Positions 1 to 10,285 of a stretch of DNA of 64,000 nucleotides are shown in pieces. The notes below the pieces were generated by a model. That model worked only from the letters and a program-made list of their open reading frames with translations. It did not search any database and was not told where the DNA came from. This stretch comes from Rhizobium mesosinicum (GTDB lineage Bacteria > Pseudomonadota > Alphaproteobacteria > Rhizobiales > Rhizobiaceae). Positions within the stretch are counted from its first letter, which is position 1, and each line of letters opens with the position of its first letter. The stretch covers positions 620,001 through 684,000 of the forward strand of contig NZ_JAEUAK010000002.1 of NCBI RefSeq assembly GCF_019511345.1, read 5' to 3'. Made by a program: the position numbers and the translations under genes.

Positions 1-1054
1 TTTCCTGCATGAAGGCGTCGATCTCGGCTTGCGTCCATCCGTCATCCAGCGCATCGGCGCAATCCCAGCCGCGGGGCGGAAAGAGGCCGGCGCGCCAGTC
101 TTCGAAGCGATAGCATTCGAGCGCGCTTGCGGCAGCGACATCGGCAAGGCCGACAAGCCGGACGCGCGCCCCAAGGCTTGTGAGGTGCCGGGCGATTTCA
201 TTGGCCGCCGCCATGCCCGGGGAATCGAAATCCGGCCAGATGAGCACGTCGCGGCCTGACAGCGGCGACCAATCGGTGTGCTTGACGCCCTGCGTCCCGC
301 CCGCCCAGGAGACGACGGCGCATCCGCTCGACTGGCGCAGCCTGTCGCGGCATTTCTCGCCCTCGACGACAATCACCTGCCCATTGTCGATATCCGCGCC
401 GATATCTGGCAAACCGTAGATCGGCCGCGGCTTCGGAAACGGGAAGCGGCACCATGTTTCCGTTCCGTCGGCCAGGCGGGCGAACATGACCATCGGCGTT
501 TCCTTGGCCCCATCGGCGAGATCATGACGCAGCACATAGCCAAGAAGGGAACCGTCCGCCTGGCGATAGGGAAACACCATCGACGGCGCAAAGGAGCCCC
601 ATTCGGAGCGCCCGCCCCTGCGCTTGGGATTGTAGAGCCTGACAAGCCGGCCGGGCGCCAGCAGCTCCGCCGGCGGCGGCAGGACCGTTATGCCCTGATA
701 GGCATCCCGGGCCTCGACCAGCTTCGGCCGGGCATTCGGCCGGCTGCCGATACCGCCGAGGATGCGGATTGCTTCGGGCAGATCGACGCCCTTCACCTCC
801 CGCACGAAATCAAGGACATCGCCTTGCTTGCCGCAGCCGAAGCAGTGGAAGCGCTCTATTCCATCGTGTGCTATGAAAATCTTGAACGATGGCGTGTCTT
901 CGGCATGGAAGGGGCAGCGGGTTTCGAACTCCCGGCCATTCCGGCTGAGCTTGCAGCGATATTGCGTGACGGTCGAAGACAGCGACACGTCCCGCCGCAG
1001 ACGCGCGATATCGTCAGGTTCGCCGGAGGATGGGTGTGCGTGTATTCGTGACAT
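1..1054 (-). CDS. CHC2 zinc finger / Toprim primase-like protein, 3' end outside window, possible 5' frameshift
   Basis: The minus strand carries a reading frame open to base 1 (about 345 codons seen, C-terminus missing). Near the N-terminus is a DnaG-type CHC2 zinc motif (RCPFH, then HCFGC). In the second half are Toprim motifs: VIVVEGEK with the catalytic Glu, and DFDSPGMA with the DxD-type acidic pair. This architecture is typical of primase-like proteins of phages and integrative elements. The frame has no ATG, GTG or TTG before the zinc finger. An ATG at 1054 opens a different frame that stops after 12 codons (M-S-R-I-R...), and one extra base between them would join the two frames. So this is either a frameshifted remnant or a gene with a non-standard start. 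The HTH gene upstream on the same strand suggests the edge of an integrated element. Confidence 0.7.
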   Translation of the reverse strand, partial: MSRIHAHPSSGEPDDIARLRRDVSLSSTVTQYRCKLSRNGREFETRCPFHAEDTPSFKIFIAHDGIERFHCFGCGKQGDVLDFVREVKGVDLPEAIRILGGIGSRPNARPKLVEARDAYQGITVLPPPAELLAPGRLVRLYNPKRRGGRSEWGSFAPSMVFPYRQADGSLLGYVLRHDLADGAKETPMVMFARLADGTETWCRFPFPKPRPIYGLPDIGADIDNGQVIVVEGEKCRDRLRQSSGCAVVSWAGGTQGVKHTDWSPLSGRDVLIWPDFDSPGMAAANEIARHLTSLGARVRLVGLADVAAASALECYRFEDWRAGLFPPRGWDCADALDDGWTQAEIDAFMQE

Positions 1055-1090
1055 GAAATTTTCCGTGTGAAAGGTGGGAGCTGCTTGTTT

Positions 1091-1287
1091 CCCCTTCTCC
1101 CCAGCGGGGAGAAGGTGGCTCGAAGAGCCGGATGAGGGGGCCACGGATGCCGGCGGATGATGCTATTATACGCCGGCGGCGTTGCTGTTCGACGCTGTCA
1201 TCGAGAGAGCTGTTTGGTGGGAAGCGCGGTGCCTGTAGCCCCCTCATCCGCCCTTCGGGCACCTTCTCCCCCAGGGGAGAAGGGGGA
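1091..1287. repeat. RIME-like inverted repeat pair
   Basis: Two related segments in opposite orientation, 1091-1140 and 1239-1287, each contain an internal hairpin (ccttctcccc...ggggagaagg) plus the sequence cccctcatccg or its complement. They enclose about 100 bases of apparently non-coding DNA. The sequence type is the common palindromic intergenic repeat of Rhizobiales (RIME family, known from Rhizobium and Sinorhizobium). Here it separates the primase-like fragment from the excisionase-like gene, so the two are probably not co-transcribed in the usual way. Confidence 0.75.
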
Positions 1288-1320
1288 ACACGCGTCGCGG
1301 CACATCCCCCTGGCCAGCCG

Positions 1321-1566
1321 TCAAACAACGATCTCAGGCCCCCGATGGCGGCAGCTAAGAGCGTCGTCGACAAGCCGCCAGCCCGAAGCCTGGAGGTTCC
1401 GATTGACGAAATCCTGCAGATCCGCGGGGCGGAACAGCGTGCGGGAACCGAGTTTCACGAAGGGAAGCCGGCCGGCCTTCATCTGCCGGTAGATGCTGGC
1501 GCGGCTGATGCCGGTCGCCTCTGTGACTTGCCTGATGTTCAGCAGAATTTTCGGCGTGACTTCCAC
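1321..1566 (-). CDS. excisionase/AlpA-like helix-turn-helix protein
   Basis: An 81-residue protein. The GTG start at 1566 is chosen because GGAGAG lies five bases upstream and because similarity to small winged-helix excisionases begins there (VEVTPKILLNIRQVTEATG). Residues 10-60 form the MerR-like HTH used by AlpA and Xis proteins: ISRASIYRQMKAGRLPF, then KLGSRTLFRPADLQDFV, the usual recognition helix and wing followed by a short helix. Such proteins control integration, excision or early genes of islands and prophages. It lies upstream of the Toprim gene on the same strand. The longer in-frame extension to 1764 looks non-coding. Its exact target is not known. Confidence 0.7.
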   Translation of the reverse strand: MEVTPKILLNIRQVTEATGISRASIYRQMKAGRLPFVKLGSRTLFRPADLQDFVNRNLQASGWRLVDDALSCRHRGPEIVV

Positions 1567-1860
1567 GGTTTCTCTCCAGGTCTCGTTATGTGCCTGTGCG
1601 TATCCGTAGAGGCGAACAGTTATCGGGACGAAGTCGCGCCGTGCCGCGGGCATCTCCTTTGGCTCAACGCAGATTTGCCGGCTCCCCGGCTGCCATTGTC
1701 CCGAAGACACCAAAAATGGATCGCGCCGGCGCGCCCGCGTCCCGCTCCCGGTAAGGTTTGGCAAAGCAAAATGCGGTTACGATCCGATGTGGCGCGATCG
1801 GGAGCGAGAGGGGCGGCAAGGGCTGCTGCCCGCCGGAACGCGGCCATCCGGGGACCTGAC
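1567..1860. other. intergenic region, no gene recognised
   Basis: These 294 bases separate the excisionase-like gene from the secreted protein that follows. Several frames are open, but none has a convincing ribosome binding site or a recognisable product. It probably holds the divergent promoters of its two neighbours; no clear -35/-10 pair was identified. Confidence 0.4.
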
Positions 1861-2352
1861 ATGAAGACATTCATCATCGCCGCGGCTTTCGCGGCATTCC
1901 TGCCTGTGATTGCCCAGGCGGAAACGCTGGAATTTCCAAGCGACGATCCGGTCGCGACCGTCACCATTCCCGATAGCTGGGGGCCGAAGGAAACGGAGAC
2001 CGGCATCGACGCGACGTCCGAGGATTCGGCGATCTATCTTTCCATCGACGTTGCCGATGAAAAGACCAGCGACACGATCATCGACGAGGCCTTCGCCTTC
2101 CTGCAGAAGAATGGCGTCAGTATCGAGGAGAAGACCCAGAAGGAGTCCGAAGCCGAGATCAACGGCATGAAGATGAAGACTTTCGACTGGGATGGCAGCG
2201 ACAAGGAAGGGCCGGTCAATATCGGGGTCGCCGTGCTTTCGCCTGCTGAGGGCAAGCTGCTGTTGATCACCTACTGGGGCACCAAGGGCAAGCAGGACGC
2301 CCATGACGACGAGCTGATCGCCATTATCAGCTCGCTGAAGCCGGCCGGCTGA
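1861..2352 (+). CDS. small secreted protein of unknown function
   Basis: A 163-residue protein with a clear Sec signal peptide: MKTF, a hydrophobic core (IIAAAFAAFLPVIA) and a signal peptidase I site after AQA near residue 20. The mature part is acidic and soluble, about 143 residues, rich in Glu, Asp and Lys, and ends in a helical DDELIAIISSLK segment. No catalytic motif is visible. The pattern of beta strands (VATVTIPDSWGPKE... VNIGVAVLSP...LLLITYWG) resembles small periplasmic proteins found as hypothetical genes in rhizobia. It appears to stand alone, with DUF72 83 bases downstream. I do not recognise a function. Confidence 0.75.
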   Translation: MKTFIIAAAFAAFLPVIAQAETLEFPSDDPVATVTIPDSWGPKETETGIDATSEDSAIYLSIDVADEKTSDTIIDEAFAFLQKNGVSIEEKTQKESEAEINGMKMKTFDWDGSDKEGPVNIGVAVLSPAEGKLLLITYWGTKGKQDAHDDELIAIISSLKPAG

Positions 2353-2435
2353 GCTTGAGGCGATGCGAGGCGCTGCCGGCAAAGCGGCGCCTTTTTCATT
2401 CGGGAACAAGCGCGCCCCGGCACAGTTCCCTTTGC

Positions 2436-3428
2436 ATGACAAAAGCAAAGACAAAGACAGGCGCGATCCGCATCGGCATCTCGGGATGGACCTATGCGCC
2501 GTGGCGCGGCGTCTTCTATCCGAAGGAATTGGCGCAGAAGCGCGAGCTTGCCTATGCCTCGCGGCAGTTTCCCTCCATCGAGATCAACGGCACATTTTAC
2601 GGGCTGCAGAAGCCGGACGCTTTCGCCAGCTGGCGCGATGAGACTCCTGATGGTTTCGTCTTTTCGGTCAAGGGCTCGCGCTACATCACCCATATGAAGC
2701 GCCTGCGCGACATCGACAAACCGCTCGCCAATTTCCTCGCCTCGGGCCTTCTGCGCCTGGGGCCGAAGCTCGGGCCGATCCTCTGGCAATTTCCGCCAAG
2801 GCAGAAATTCGATGCCGAGCTCTTCGACAACTTCCTGGCAATGCTGCCCAGGGATACGGAAGCTGCGGCCGATATGGCAAAACAGCATGACGAGCGGCTC
2901 GACGGCCGCGCCTGGACGAGGAGCGAGACGACGCAGCCGATGCGCCATGCGCTGGAAATCCGCCATGACAGTTTCTGCGCGCCGGAATTCATCGAACTGC
3001 TGCGCAAACACAAGGTCGGGCTGGTGGTCGCCGATACCGTGGAATGGCCGCTGCTGATGGATGTGACGGCGGATTTCATCTACTGCCGCCTGCATGGATC
3101 CGAGCAGCTTTACGTCAGCGGCTATGATGACGAAGCGCTTGATCGCTGGGCCGGCCGCATCGATGCCTGGACACATGGAATCGAGCCCGATGATGCCAAC
3201 CGCGTCGAGGCGCCGCTGAAACGATCCGCGAAAGGGCGCGATGTCTATGTCTATTTCGACAATGACGTGAAGGTACGCGCGCCGGCGGATGCCCGCTCGC
3301 TCGCCGAAAAGCTCGGGGTCGCGCTGCCGCCCGATGACAGCGTCACCGTCAGACCGACACGCCGCGGCGGAAAGCCCGTCACCCAGGAGCCGTGCCAGCA
3401 TTGGCCGGCGCTGCGGTCTGCGCCCTAG
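2436..3428 (+). CDS. DUF72 (YecE-like) protein
   Basis: A 330-residue protein starting [20 protein letters not shown]. The N-terminal [19 protein letters not shown] motif, the [11 protein letters not shown] segment and the [15 protein letters not shown] block are diagnostic of DUF72 TIM-barrel proteins. It also has HxxWP-like HDSF and [17 protein letters not shown] near the C-terminus. The biochemical role of the family is not established. The ATG at 2436 is preferred over an in-frame start at 2355 because homology begins at the SGW block. The gene ends tail to tail with pncB: the two stop codons overlap in a CTAG palindrome at 3425-3428. Confidence 0.85.
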   Translation: MTKAKTKTGAIRIGISGWTYAPWRGVFYPKELAQKRELAYASRQFPSIEINGTFYGLQKPDAFASWRDETPDGFVFSVKGSRYITHMKRLRDIDKPLANFLASGLLRLGPKLGPILWQFPPRQKFDAELFDNFLAMLPRDTEAAADMAKQHDERLDGRAWTRSETTQPMRHALEIRHDSFCAPEFIELLRKHKVGLVVADTVEWPLLMDVTADFIYCRLHGSEQLYVSGYDDEALDRWAGRIDAWTHGIEPDDANRVEAPLKRSAKGRDVYVYFDNDVKVRAPADARSLAEKLGVALPPDDSVTVRPTRRGGKPVTQEPCQHWPALRSAP

Positions 3429-4729
3429 ACCAACACCGCCTGATCGGTCCGGTCTTCGGTGCCGAAGAATTTCAGATAGCGCTCGACCTCGGCGGGTTCG
3501 CCGGTCGCCTTCTGCGGGTTGTCCGAGAGCTTGACGGCCGGGCGGCCATTAGCGTCGCTGACCTTGCAGACGATGGAGATCGGCAGGAAATCCGACGTAT
3601 CGGTCGGTGCGCAGCCGGCGAAGTCGTTCGTCAGGTTGGTGCCCCAGCCGAAGCTCATGCGCACGCGGCCCTCGAAATGGTTGTAGGTATCGATGATCGC
3701 ATCGACATCGAGGCCATCGGAGAAGATCAGGAGCTTCTGGCGCGGGTCGCGGCCCATCTTCTTCCACCAGTCGATGATCTTTTCGCCGCCTTCGATCGGC
3801 GGGGCGCTGTCCGGGCGGAAGCCGGTCCAGTCGGCAACCCATTCGGGCGCATCCCGCAGGAAGGCGGCGGTGCCGAAGGCGTCCGGCAGCACGATCAAGA
3901 GGTTGCCGCCATAGAGCTTGTTCCAGTCGCGCAGCACCTTATAGGGCGCGTTCTTCAGCTGCTCGTCCGTCTCGGCAAGAGCTGCGGCGACCATGGGCAG
4001 CTCATGGGCATTGGTGCCGACGGCTTCGAGATCGGAATCCATAGCCAGCAATACATTGCTGGTGCCGGTAAAGGCGGGGCCGATGCCTTCCTTCAGCGCT
4101 TCCACGCACCAGCGCTGCCAGAGGAACGAGTGGCGGCGGCGGGTGCCGAAATCGGAGATTCGCAAGCCCGGCAGCTCACGCAGTTTCTCCACCTTGGCCC
4201 ACATCTTGGCCTTGGCGCGGGCGTAGAGAACATCGAGCGTGAAGGGGCCCATCGCCTTCATGGCGGCGCGCGAGCGCAGCTCGTTGATGATGGCAAGGGC
4301 GGGGATTTCCCACATGGTCGTTTCCTTCCACGACCCATGGAAATCGAGCACATATTGCCCGTCCTTCTTGGAGAGCTCGTATTCCGGCAGCTGGAAATTG
4401 GAAAGCCAGGCGAGGAATTCCGGCTCGAAAATCTGAGCGCGGCCATAGAAGCTGTTACCGGCGAGCCAGATCATCTCCTTCTTGGCGAGCCTCAGCGTAC
4501 GCGCGTGATCGAGCTGCTCGCGCAGCTCGCCCTCGTCAATCTCTTCGGCGAGGCGCACGCGCTTGGTGCGGTTGATGAGGGTGAAGGAGGCGCTGACATC
4601 TGGATAGAGCTTCCAGATCATCTGCAGCATGAGGAGCTTGTAGAAATCCGTATCGATCAGACTGCGGATGATCGGATCGAGTTTCCAGGTGTGATTGTAG
4701 ACGCGCCTTGCTATATCGGTCCTGGCCAT
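3425..4729 (-). CDS. pncB: nicotinate phosphoribosyltransferase
   Basis: A 434-residue protein of normal family length. It joins nicotinate to PRPP to give nicotinate mononucleotide, with ATP hydrolysis, in the Preiss-Handler NAD salvage route in the cytosol. Visible signatures are [21 protein letters not shown] at residues 23-43, the [11 protein letters not shown] block, [19 protein letters not shown] and the phosphate-binding [11 protein letters not shown] near residue 350. The start at [12 protein letters not shown] is the only sensible ATG. It is transcribed alone toward the DUF72 gene, and its stop overlaps that gene's stop by four bases. Confidence 0.95.
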   Translation of the reverse strand: MARTDIARRVYNHTWKLDPIIRSLIDTDFYKLLMLQMIWKLYPDVSASFTLINRTKRVRLAEEIDEGELREQLDHARTLRLAKKEMIWLAGNSFYGRAQIFEPEFLAWLSNFQLPEYELSKKDGQYVLDFHGSWKETTMWEIPALAIINELRSRAAMKAMGPFTLDVLYARAKAKMWAKVEKLRELPGLRISDFGTRRRHSFLWQRWCVEALKEGIGPAFTGTSNVLLAMDSDLEAVGTNAHELPMVAAALAETDEQLKNAPYKVLRDWNKLYGGNLLIVLPDAFGTAAFLRDAPEWVADWTGFRPDSAPPIEGGEKIIDWWKKMGRDPRQKLLIFSDGLDVDAIIDTYNHFEGRVRMSFGWGTNLTNDFAGCAPTDTSDFLPISIVCKVSDANGRPAVKLSDNPQKATGEPAEVERYLKFFGTEDRTDQAVLV

Positions 4730-4908
4730 GAAGCTCCTGCCTGTCCGTCAATCCGGTCAGGTGCGGCCTTGTCAACGGCCAGCGCACGAAACCGGCTCGT
4801 GCGCCTTCTTATCGAAAAATCGATAAACAAAGTCCAGAAAAAACAACAGGCAACGTCCCGCGGCACTGACGACTGCGGGACGTGATCCAAATATCTGATA
4901 TCAGCCGG

Positions 4909-5202
4909 TTATTGCGCCGGTGCCGCGGGCTGGGCCGGGGCCGTGCCGCCATTCTGCGGCGCAGGCTGCGGAACCTGGTACTGCATCTGCTGGCCGGGCT
5001 GCTGCGGGGCGACATCATCGGCCTCCTTCTGACCCCAAATCTCGACGGGGATCCAGATGAGGAAAGCCAGGACCAGTGCAGCGATCAGCACGGTCAGGAT
5101 GCGATAACCGGTGCGGCCCTGCTTCGCCTTGACCGGCGAAATCTGTTCTTCGGCATGAAGCTTACGATCGGACTTTTCCCACCGCGTTTCCATATCCGCC
5201 AT
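4909..5202 (-). CDS. small single-pass membrane protein
   Basis: A 97-residue protein starting MADMETRWEKSDRKL, preceded by a GGAGA-type ribosome binding site. Residues 1-32 are charged, residues 33-55 form one transmembrane helix (ILTVLIAALVLAFLIWIPVEIWG), and the tail from about residue 60 is low-complexity Pro/Gln/Ala (QQPGQQ, QVPQPAPQ, PAQPAAPAQ). The likely topology is a cytoplasmic N-terminus with a short flexible periplasmic tail. It lies between the GhrA-like reductase and pncB on the same strand, with 88 bases to the upstream gene. The codon use looks like that of its neighbours. The function is unknown. Confidence 0.65.
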   Translation of the reverse strand: MADMETRWEKSDRKLHAEEQISPVKAKQGRTGYRILTVLIAALVLAFLIWIPVEIWGQKEADDVAPQQPGQQMQYQVPQPAPQNGGTAPAQPAAPAQ

Positions 5203-5290
5203 GATCGTCTCCTTCCGCTCATCCGCAGGCCGGGCCTGCAGAGCTTGTGCGAAGAAAACGAGAATCGGCAGGGGAAGTTCCCTGATACCG

Positions 5291-6250
5291 TCAGTAACCT
5301 GCGGTGCGATCGACGACGAATTGCAGCGGCTCGCCGCGTTCGAAACGTGCGATCTGCGTTTCGACATGGCGGAAAAGCGCATTCTCTTCCGAGATCGCGG
5401 CGTCATGCGGCGTGATGAAGACGGTCTCCAGATGCCAGAGCGGGTCGTCCGCCGGCAGCGGCTCGACCTCGAACACATCGAGCGAGGCGCCGCCGAGCAC
5501 GCCGCCCTCGATCGCCGCAACGATATCGGCCTGGACCTGGCTCCTGCCGCGGCCGGCATTGATGAAAACAGGCTTGCCGAGCGCGCCGCCCTGACGGAGC
5601 CTGGAGAAGAAGGACTTGTCGTAAAGGCCTGATGTGTCGGGCGTCAGCGGCAGCAGGCCGACGACGATATCGGTCTTCGACAGGAAAGTATCGAGTTCGG
5701 AAGCGTCGAAGGTTTCAATGCCTTCGACGTTCTTCTTCGAGCGCGACCAGCCGATGACGTTGAAGCCCATGACTCTGAGTTTGGCGACGGCATCCTGGCC
5801 GAGAATGCCGAGGCCCATGACGCCGACGGTGATTTCGGCGGCTTCGGGCGGGACGAGCTTGCCCCAGACGCGGTCGCGCTGGTCCCGGTCATGCTGGCGC
5901 TGCAGGCGCAGATGCATGAGGCACTGCATCACCACCCATTCGCTCATGCGCGTCGTCAGGCTGCGATCGACGAAGCGGACGATCGGGATGTCGGGCAAAT
6001 CAGGAATGGAGAGGATGCTATCGACCCCGGCGCCGCCGGAGAACAGCACCTTCAGGTTCGGCGCGCGTTCAAAGATGTCGGCATCCGGCTTCCAGAGCAG
6101 CGCATAGTCCACGCCAGTCAGGTCGAGCGCCTTGCTGGCGGGATCGGCTGAATTGATGCTGCCGCGATCGGCAAAGGCGGTCTTGAGGATGCGGGCAACG
6201 GTTTCGGGGTCGAACTTGAGATCGACGAGGATGGGAGGTCTTGCTGACAT
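5291..6250 (-). CDS. D-2-hydroxyacid dehydrogenase, glyoxylate/hydroxypyruvate reductase type
   Basis: A 319-residue NAD(P)-dependent reductase. The Rossmann fingerprint GVMGLGILGQDAV lies near residue 143. The catalytic triad is visible: Arg in INAGRGRSQ, Glu in FEVEPLP and His in TPHDAA. The length and the short N-terminal substrate domain fit the GhrA branch, which reduces glyoxylate and hydroxypyruvate. The alternative is another short 2-hydroxyacid reductase; the substrate cannot be fixed from sequence. It lies 24 bases upstream of the end of yejF but is transcribed in the same direction, so it may share the tail of the yej transcript. Confidence 0.85.
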   Translation of the reverse strand: MSARPPILVDLKFDPETVARILKTAFADRGSINSADPASKALDLTGVDYALLWKPDADIFERAPNLKVLFSGGAGVDSILSIPDLPDIPIVRFVDRSLTTRMSEWVVMQCLMHLRLQRQHDRDQRDRVWGKLVPPEAAEITVGVMGLGILGQDAVAKLRVMGFNVIGWSRSKKNVEGIETFDASELDTFLSKTDIVVGLLPLTPDTSGLYDKSFFSRLRQGGALGKPVFINAGRGRSQVQADIVAAIEGGVLGGASLDVFEVEPLPADDPLWHLETVFITPHDAAISEENALFRHVETQIARFERGEPLQFVVDRTAGY

Positions 6251-6274
6251 GATCTTCTTTACTGCTGCCCATCT

Positions 6275-7899
<1,625 letters not shown>

Positions 7900-7903
<4 letters not shown>

Positions 7904-9048
7904 TGGAACGTCTTTCTCGGATCGAAGGCATCGCGCACCGCTTCGCCGATGAAGATCAGCAGCGACAGCATGATCGACATGGTGAAGAAGGCCGTCAGGC
8001 CGAGCCATGGCGCCTGGAGATTGGCCTTGCCCTGGGCGATCAGTTCGCCGAGCGAGGGAGAGCCCGGCGGCATGCCGAAGCCCAGGAAATCGAGCGAGGT
8101 CAGCGTGGTGATCGAGCCCGAGAGAATGAAGGGCAGGAAGGTCAGGGTCGCGACCATCGCATTCGGCAGCATGTGCCGCCACATGATGGTGCGGTTGTTG
8201 ACGCCGAGGGCGCGAGCGGCCCGGACATATTCGAAATTGCGGGCACGCAGGAACTCGGCTCGCACGACGCCGACGAAGCCCACCCAGGAGAAGAGCAGCA
8301 TGATGCCGAGCAGCACGAAGAAGCCGGGCGGCAGGATGGCGGCGATGATCAGCAGGATGTAGAGCACCGGCATCGAGGACCAGATCTCGATGAAACGCTG
8401 GAAAAACAGGTCCGTCCAGCCGCCGAAATAGCCCTGGACGGCGCCGGCGGTCACGCCGATGACTGCCGAGCAGATGGTGAGCACCAGGCCGAAGAGAACG
8501 GAAATGCGGAAACCATAGATGACGCGGGCGAGCACGTCGCGCGCCTGATCGTCCGTGCCGAGCCAGTTGAGATTGCCGAGCCTGCAGCCGGGATCGTCGA
8601 CGCCCTGCGGATAGGCCGAGCAGCGCTCCTCCTTCGACATCAGCCAGAAAGGCGGCGTCGGGGCCGAATGCGGGATATTGGAATTGACCGACTGGTAGGA
8701 ATAGCGGATCGGCGGCCAGATCATCCAGCCATTGGCATCGATCTCGTCCGATATGACGGAGGAGCGATAGTCCGTCTCGGCCAGGAAGCCGCCGAACTTC
8801 TCCTCGGGATAATTGATAATGACAGGGAAAAGGATCTCGCCCTTGTAGGAGGCGATGATCGGCCTGTCATTGGCGATGAACTCGGCAAGCAAGCTGAGCA
8901 CGAAGAGGATGAGGAAGAGCCAAAGCGACCAGTAGCCGCGCTTGTTGGCCTTGAAATTCCGCCAGCGCCTGATGTTGGTGGGCGAGAGCAGGCCCTTGCG
9001 GGGCGGGCGGACGGGTGCTGATGTCGTTGCGTTTGCGGCGGCATCCAT
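7900..9048 (-). CDS. yejE: peptide ABC transporter permease
   Basis: A 382-residue inner-membrane permease of the OppC type. One membrane helix lies at about 36-56 (YWSLWLFLILFVLSLLAEF), followed by a periplasmic stretch of roughly 125 residues (NDRPII... to LGTDDQARD). The binding-protein-dependent transport core has the EAA loop EYVRAARALGVNNRTIMWRHMLPNA near residue 275. The start at 9048 overlaps the yejB stop by one base (TGATG). It pairs with YejB to form the channel for peptides delivered by YejA. Confidence 0.93.
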
Positions 9049-10136
9049 CAGACGTCCCTCCGCTCGAAATCGATGCGCGGATCGATCCACGTATAGATCA
9101 GGTCGGAAATCAGGCCGACGAAGAGGCCGAGCAGCGAGAAGATATAGAGGGTCGCAAACACGATCGGGTAATCGCGGTTGACGACCGAGAGGTAACCGAG
9201 GCGGCCGAGACCATCGAGCGAGAAAATGTTCTCGATCAACAGCGAACCGGTGAAGAAGGCGGAGATGAAGGCGCTCGGGAAGCTTGCGATGACGATCAGC
9301 ATGGCATTGCGGAAAACATGGCCGTAAAGCACCTGCCGCTCGTTCAGGCCCTTGGCGCGCGCGGTGATGACATATTGCTTCTTGATTTCGTCGATGAAGG
9401 AATTCTTGGTCAAAAGCGTCGTCGTGGCGAAGGATGCCAACGACAGCGAGATCAGCGGCAGCGTGAGGTGCCAGAAATAATCGAGCGGCTTCTGCCACCA
9501 GGTGAGCTGGTCGAAATTATCGGAGACGAGGCCGCGCAGCGGGAACCAGTCATAGAAGGAGCCGCCGGCGAAGAGCACGATCAGCAGGATGCCGAACAGG
9601 AAGCTCGGTACGGCATAACCGACGATGATGACGCCTGATGTCCAGACATCGAAGGAGGAGCCGTCCTTGACCGCCTTACGGATGCCGAGCGGAATGGAAA
9701 TGGCGTAGGAAAAGATCAGGATCCAGATGCCGAGCGAGATCGAAACCGGCAGCTTTTCCTTGATGAGATCGAGCACGGTCGTATTGCGAAAGAAGCTCTC
9801 GCCGAAATCGAAGCGGATGTAGTTCCACATCATTTCGCCGAAGCGGGTCAGCGGCGGCTTGTCGAAGCCGAACTGCTTTTCGAGCTTGGCGATCAGTTCC
9901 GGATCGAGGCCCTGGGCGCCGCGATATTTCGAGCCGGCGTCATCTGCTCCACCGACCACGAGATCACCACCGCCGGACAGGCGTTGATCGGCGCTGTCGG
10001 CCTGGCCGGTCAACTGGGAGATCACCTGCTCGACCGGGCCGCCGGGCGCGAACTGCACGACGACGAAGGAAATTGCCATGATGCCGATGATCGTCGGGAT
10101 CATCAGGAGCAGGCGGCGAAGGATGTAGGCCCCCAT
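9048..10136 (-). CDS. yejB: peptide ABC transporter permease
   Basis: A 362-residue OppB-type permease. It has an N-terminal membrane helix ([25 protein letters not shown]), a periplasmic segment of about 90 residues, then five further helices. The EAA loop, [24 protein letters not shown], lies near residue 263. The segment after [12 protein letters not shown] contains a Gly/Asp/Ala-rich linker (about residues 45-70) that looks flexible. It is the first permease gene of the operon after yejA; 149 bases with no recognisable gene separate them. Confidence 0.93.
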   Translation of the reverse strand: MGAYILRRLLLMIPTIIGIMAISFVVVQFAPGGPVEQVISQLTGQADSADQRLSGGGDLVVGGADDAGSKYRGAQGLDPELIAKLEKQFGFDKPPLTRFGEMMWNYIRFDFGESFFRNTTVLDLIKEKLPVSISLGIWILIFSYAISIPLGIRKAVKDGSSFDVWTSGVIIVGYAVPSFLFGILLIVLFAGGSFYDWFPLRGLVSDNFDQLTWWQKPLDYFWHLTLPLISLSLASFATTTLLTKNSFIDEIKKQYVITARAKGLNERQVLYGHVFRNAMLIVIASFPSAFISAFFTGSLLIENIFSLDGLGRLGYLSVVNRDYPIVFATLYIFSLLGLFVGLISDLIYTWIDPRIDFERRDV

Positions 10137-10285
10137 CAGTCTCGCGCCTCCGGGGATATCTTCGCCTGCATGCCGTCCAGTCTATTGCCGTTCAATCTGC
10201 CAGCCTTCCCTTGCCGGCGGGTGCCGGCGTTCCATGATTCGCCGATGCCATTTGGAGCGCAGGCATCCTCGCATTGCAAGTCTGC

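Noticed and set aside
1091..1287. Possible CRISPR-like repeat
   Set aside because: The two copies are inverted, not direct, with no regular spacers and no cas genes; they are palindromic intergenic elements.
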